Shown: piece after piece, positions 62,912 through 64,000 of the stretch
How positions within the stretch are numbered: the first letter of the stretch is position 1
Layout: each line of letters starts with the position of its first letter
Source: a virus
Length of the DNA stretch: 64,000 nt
Virus record (IMG/VR): IMGVR_UViG_3300046559_000436
Span: 33,261 to 97,260 of that record
Strand: one strand, 5' to 3'
Program-made: the position numbers and the translations under genes
The notes under the pieces: generated by a model
Database searches by the model: none
Seen by the model: the letters and a program-made list of their open reading frames with translations, nothing else
Told to the model about the DNA's origin: nothing

Positions 62912-63250
62912 ATGACAGAGGTAAAGCTCACCAAGCTTTCATTGGCCTCTAGGCTCAAGAAGGCTGCGACAGATCTCTATGAGTTTCTGGAGAATCCGAA
63001 ATCCGTCAGTCACCCTGACGCGTTTCTGTTGGCCACGGCTCATCTGATAGATGTCACCTCTGTTGAGCTGGAAGCGGAAATAACTTCCTTGAAGCGCACG
63101 CTCGGTGGTCAGACCGCCAAGATCGCTCATCAAGGCGACGTAATCAAGAGGCTGGAAACCGAGACCGCAGGGTTGAAGGCTACTCTCGACAAGGCTCGGA
63201 ACGATAAGAGCCCGGCAGTAGGGATGGCATCAGGTTATGGTAGTGATTGA
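62912..63250 (+). CDS. Coiled-coil protein
   Basis: 112 residues. Heptad-like C-terminal half (EAEITSLKRTLGGQTAKI, KRLETETAGLKATLDKARND). Predicted leaderless transcript. Overlaps the next GTG-start gene. No family recognised. Confidence 0.5.
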   Translation: MTEVKLTKLSLASRLKKAATDLYEFLENPKSVSHPDAFLLATAHLIDVTSVELEAEITSLKRTLGGQTAKIAHQGDVIKRLETETAGLKATLDKARNDKSPAVGMASGYGSD

Positions 63251-63749
63251 GACGCCTCAGATCGGCGACGTCGGTTTGGTCAGAGTCAAAGGACTGACCG
63301 GGTGGTTCATCGACCTCGGACAGGAGTTGAACGGCTCCAAGGAAGTAGACGCCAAGTTCGAGCACGCTCTGATGTATACGGGCGGTGGCGAGGCGCTGGA
63401 AGGTCAGCCTGGCGGTGCGGTCATCGACAGTCTCGCAGGTCGCTACGGATCTCGTGAGATTACCTGGGTCCGACCGCTGCCCGGCATCGACCAGGACCAG
63501 ATGTCGGCGCTCGTGGTTGAGGCCACCAGGTTGGTGGGGACGAAATACTCGTTCCTGGACTACGCGGCGTTGGCTATCAAGCGGTTCCACCTGCCCGTTC
63601 CAGGGGTTGAGAAGAGGGTCATCTCGACCAAACATATGATCTGTTCTCAGATTATTGTCGAAGTCTACCGAAACTCGGGCGTGGCCAACCTGTTCCCGGG
63701 GAGGTCGTCTGGGTACGTCACTCCGGCTGACTACGCGGTGTTCAGATGA
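63237..63749 (+). CDS. NlpC/P60-like (YiiX-type) protein
   Basis: 170 residues, GTG or ATG alternatives near 63237. GDVGLVRVKGLTGWFIDLGQ, KFEHALMYTGGG (His), then YSFLDYAALAI and STKHMICSQIIVEVYRN (Cys) follow the permuted NlpC/P60 (YiiX/DUF830-like) order His...Cys. Such proteins can be peptidoglycan or lipid hydrolases; activity unknown. Confidence 0.6.
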   Translation: MVVIETPQIGDVGLVRVKGLTGWFIDLGQELNGSKEVDAKFEHALMYTGGGEALEGQPGGAVIDSLAGRYGSREITWVRPLPGIDQDQMSALVVEATRLVGTKYSFLDYAALAIKRFHLPVPGVEKRVISTKHMICSQIIVEVYRNSGVANLFPGRSSGYVTPADYAVFR

Positions 63750-63883
63750 AAGCCCTCAACAGTAGATGGGACAAGTTAAATCGGAAGTACCACCTGTACC
63801 ATTGGTGGAAGAGCGTCATATTTCTGGGCGTTCTAGGCTTGATCGAACTGTACGTCGCGTTAACTCCAGGGGTTCACAGATAG
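63746..63883 (+). CDS. Small membrane protein
   Basis: 45 residues, ATG overlapping previous TGA. Basic, aromatic N-terminus (RKYHLYHWWK), then SVIFLGVLGLIELYVAL as one membrane helix. Function unknown. Confidence 0.5.
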   Translation: MKALNSRWDKLNRKYHLYHWWKSVIFLGVLGLIELYVALTPGVHR

Positions 63884-64000
63884 TGCTTGTTCTGGCTTGG
63901 TTTCTGATCGTCTGTTTTCTAATCTCTTGCATCTCCTCGCTGGTGATGGTTGGGATGCTGATCTTCGAGGTCTGGGTCCGGTGGGTGGGACCGGCCTTTT
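63883..64000 (+). CDS. Membrane protein, truncated by window
   Basis: GTG start overlapping the previous TAG; MLVLAWFLIVCFLISCISSL then VMVGMLIFEVWVRWVG runs to the right edge without a stop. Two hydrophobic helices visible. Partial. Confidence 0.45.
   Translation, partial: MLVLAWFLIVCFLISCISSLVMVGMLIFEVWVRWVGPAF

Overview
The window looks like part of the genome of a large tailed bacteriophage of Streptomyces or a close relative. DNA is GC-rich, genes are short, dense and often overlap by ATGA, GTGA or TGATG, tRNA genes lack an encoded CCA, and several proteins belong to Streptomyces-type families (SsgA-like, DUF2637-like, TraB/FtsK-like). All functions are read from sequence motifs; no database search was run.

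Layout. 0-7.3 kb: end of the tail module (tandem duplicated small tail proteins, a Kelch-like 783-residue protein), then a lysis cassette (PGRP-type amidase endolysin and a membrane protein that could be the holin). 7.4-10.9 kb: small regulators and a RecB/Cas4-like nuclease. 10.9-12.2 kb: a structured RNA region with tRNA-Leu and tRNA-Thr plus two tRNA-like folds. 12.2-30 kb: replication, recombination and nucleotide genes (PrimPol-helicase, Sak4-like ATPase and its ssDNA-binding partner, XPD/DinG-like helicase, family A polymerase, RuvC-like resolvase). An SsgA-like protein and a GGDEF diguanylate cyclase sit among them. 28-38 kb: a PurZ-like synthetase, a MazG/MazZ-like hydrolase, a deoxyribosyltransferase-like/dUTPase fusion, ThyX, two tRNAs and a PurB-like lyase. 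38.1-38.55 kb: a non-coding iteron region. 38.6-46.1 kb: one-gene cassettes, most with the same promoter and a hairpin at the transcript 5' end. 46.2-58.4 kb: a leftward block with a plasmid-transfer-like module (FtsK/TraB plus DUF2637-like protein), RNA repair (Pnkp, Rnl1-type ligase), an RNA polymerase alpha-CTD-like protein, lipoproteins and HNH nucleases. 58.4-58.75 kb: a second copy of an origin-like element also present at 15.5-15.8 kb. 58.8-64 kb: rightward genes leading to a small-terminase-like protein, then a 0.4-kb stretch with two tandem RNAs whose tRNA-like part is circularly permuted, as in bacterial YrlA Y RNAs.

How it fits together. The purZ-like, mazZ-like and purB-like genes together with an atypical family A polymerase point to a genome in which 2-aminoadenine (Z) replaces adenine. 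About 40 promoters share -35, an 18-bp spacer with a central GCAA-like element, an extended TGn and a -10, so transcription appears to be run through one promoter class, with seven genes predicted to be leaderless. The SsgA-like, GGDEF, TraB/Spd-like, alpha-CTD-like and RNA repair genes suggest extensive interference with host development, transcription and RNA metabolism. These last connections are inference.
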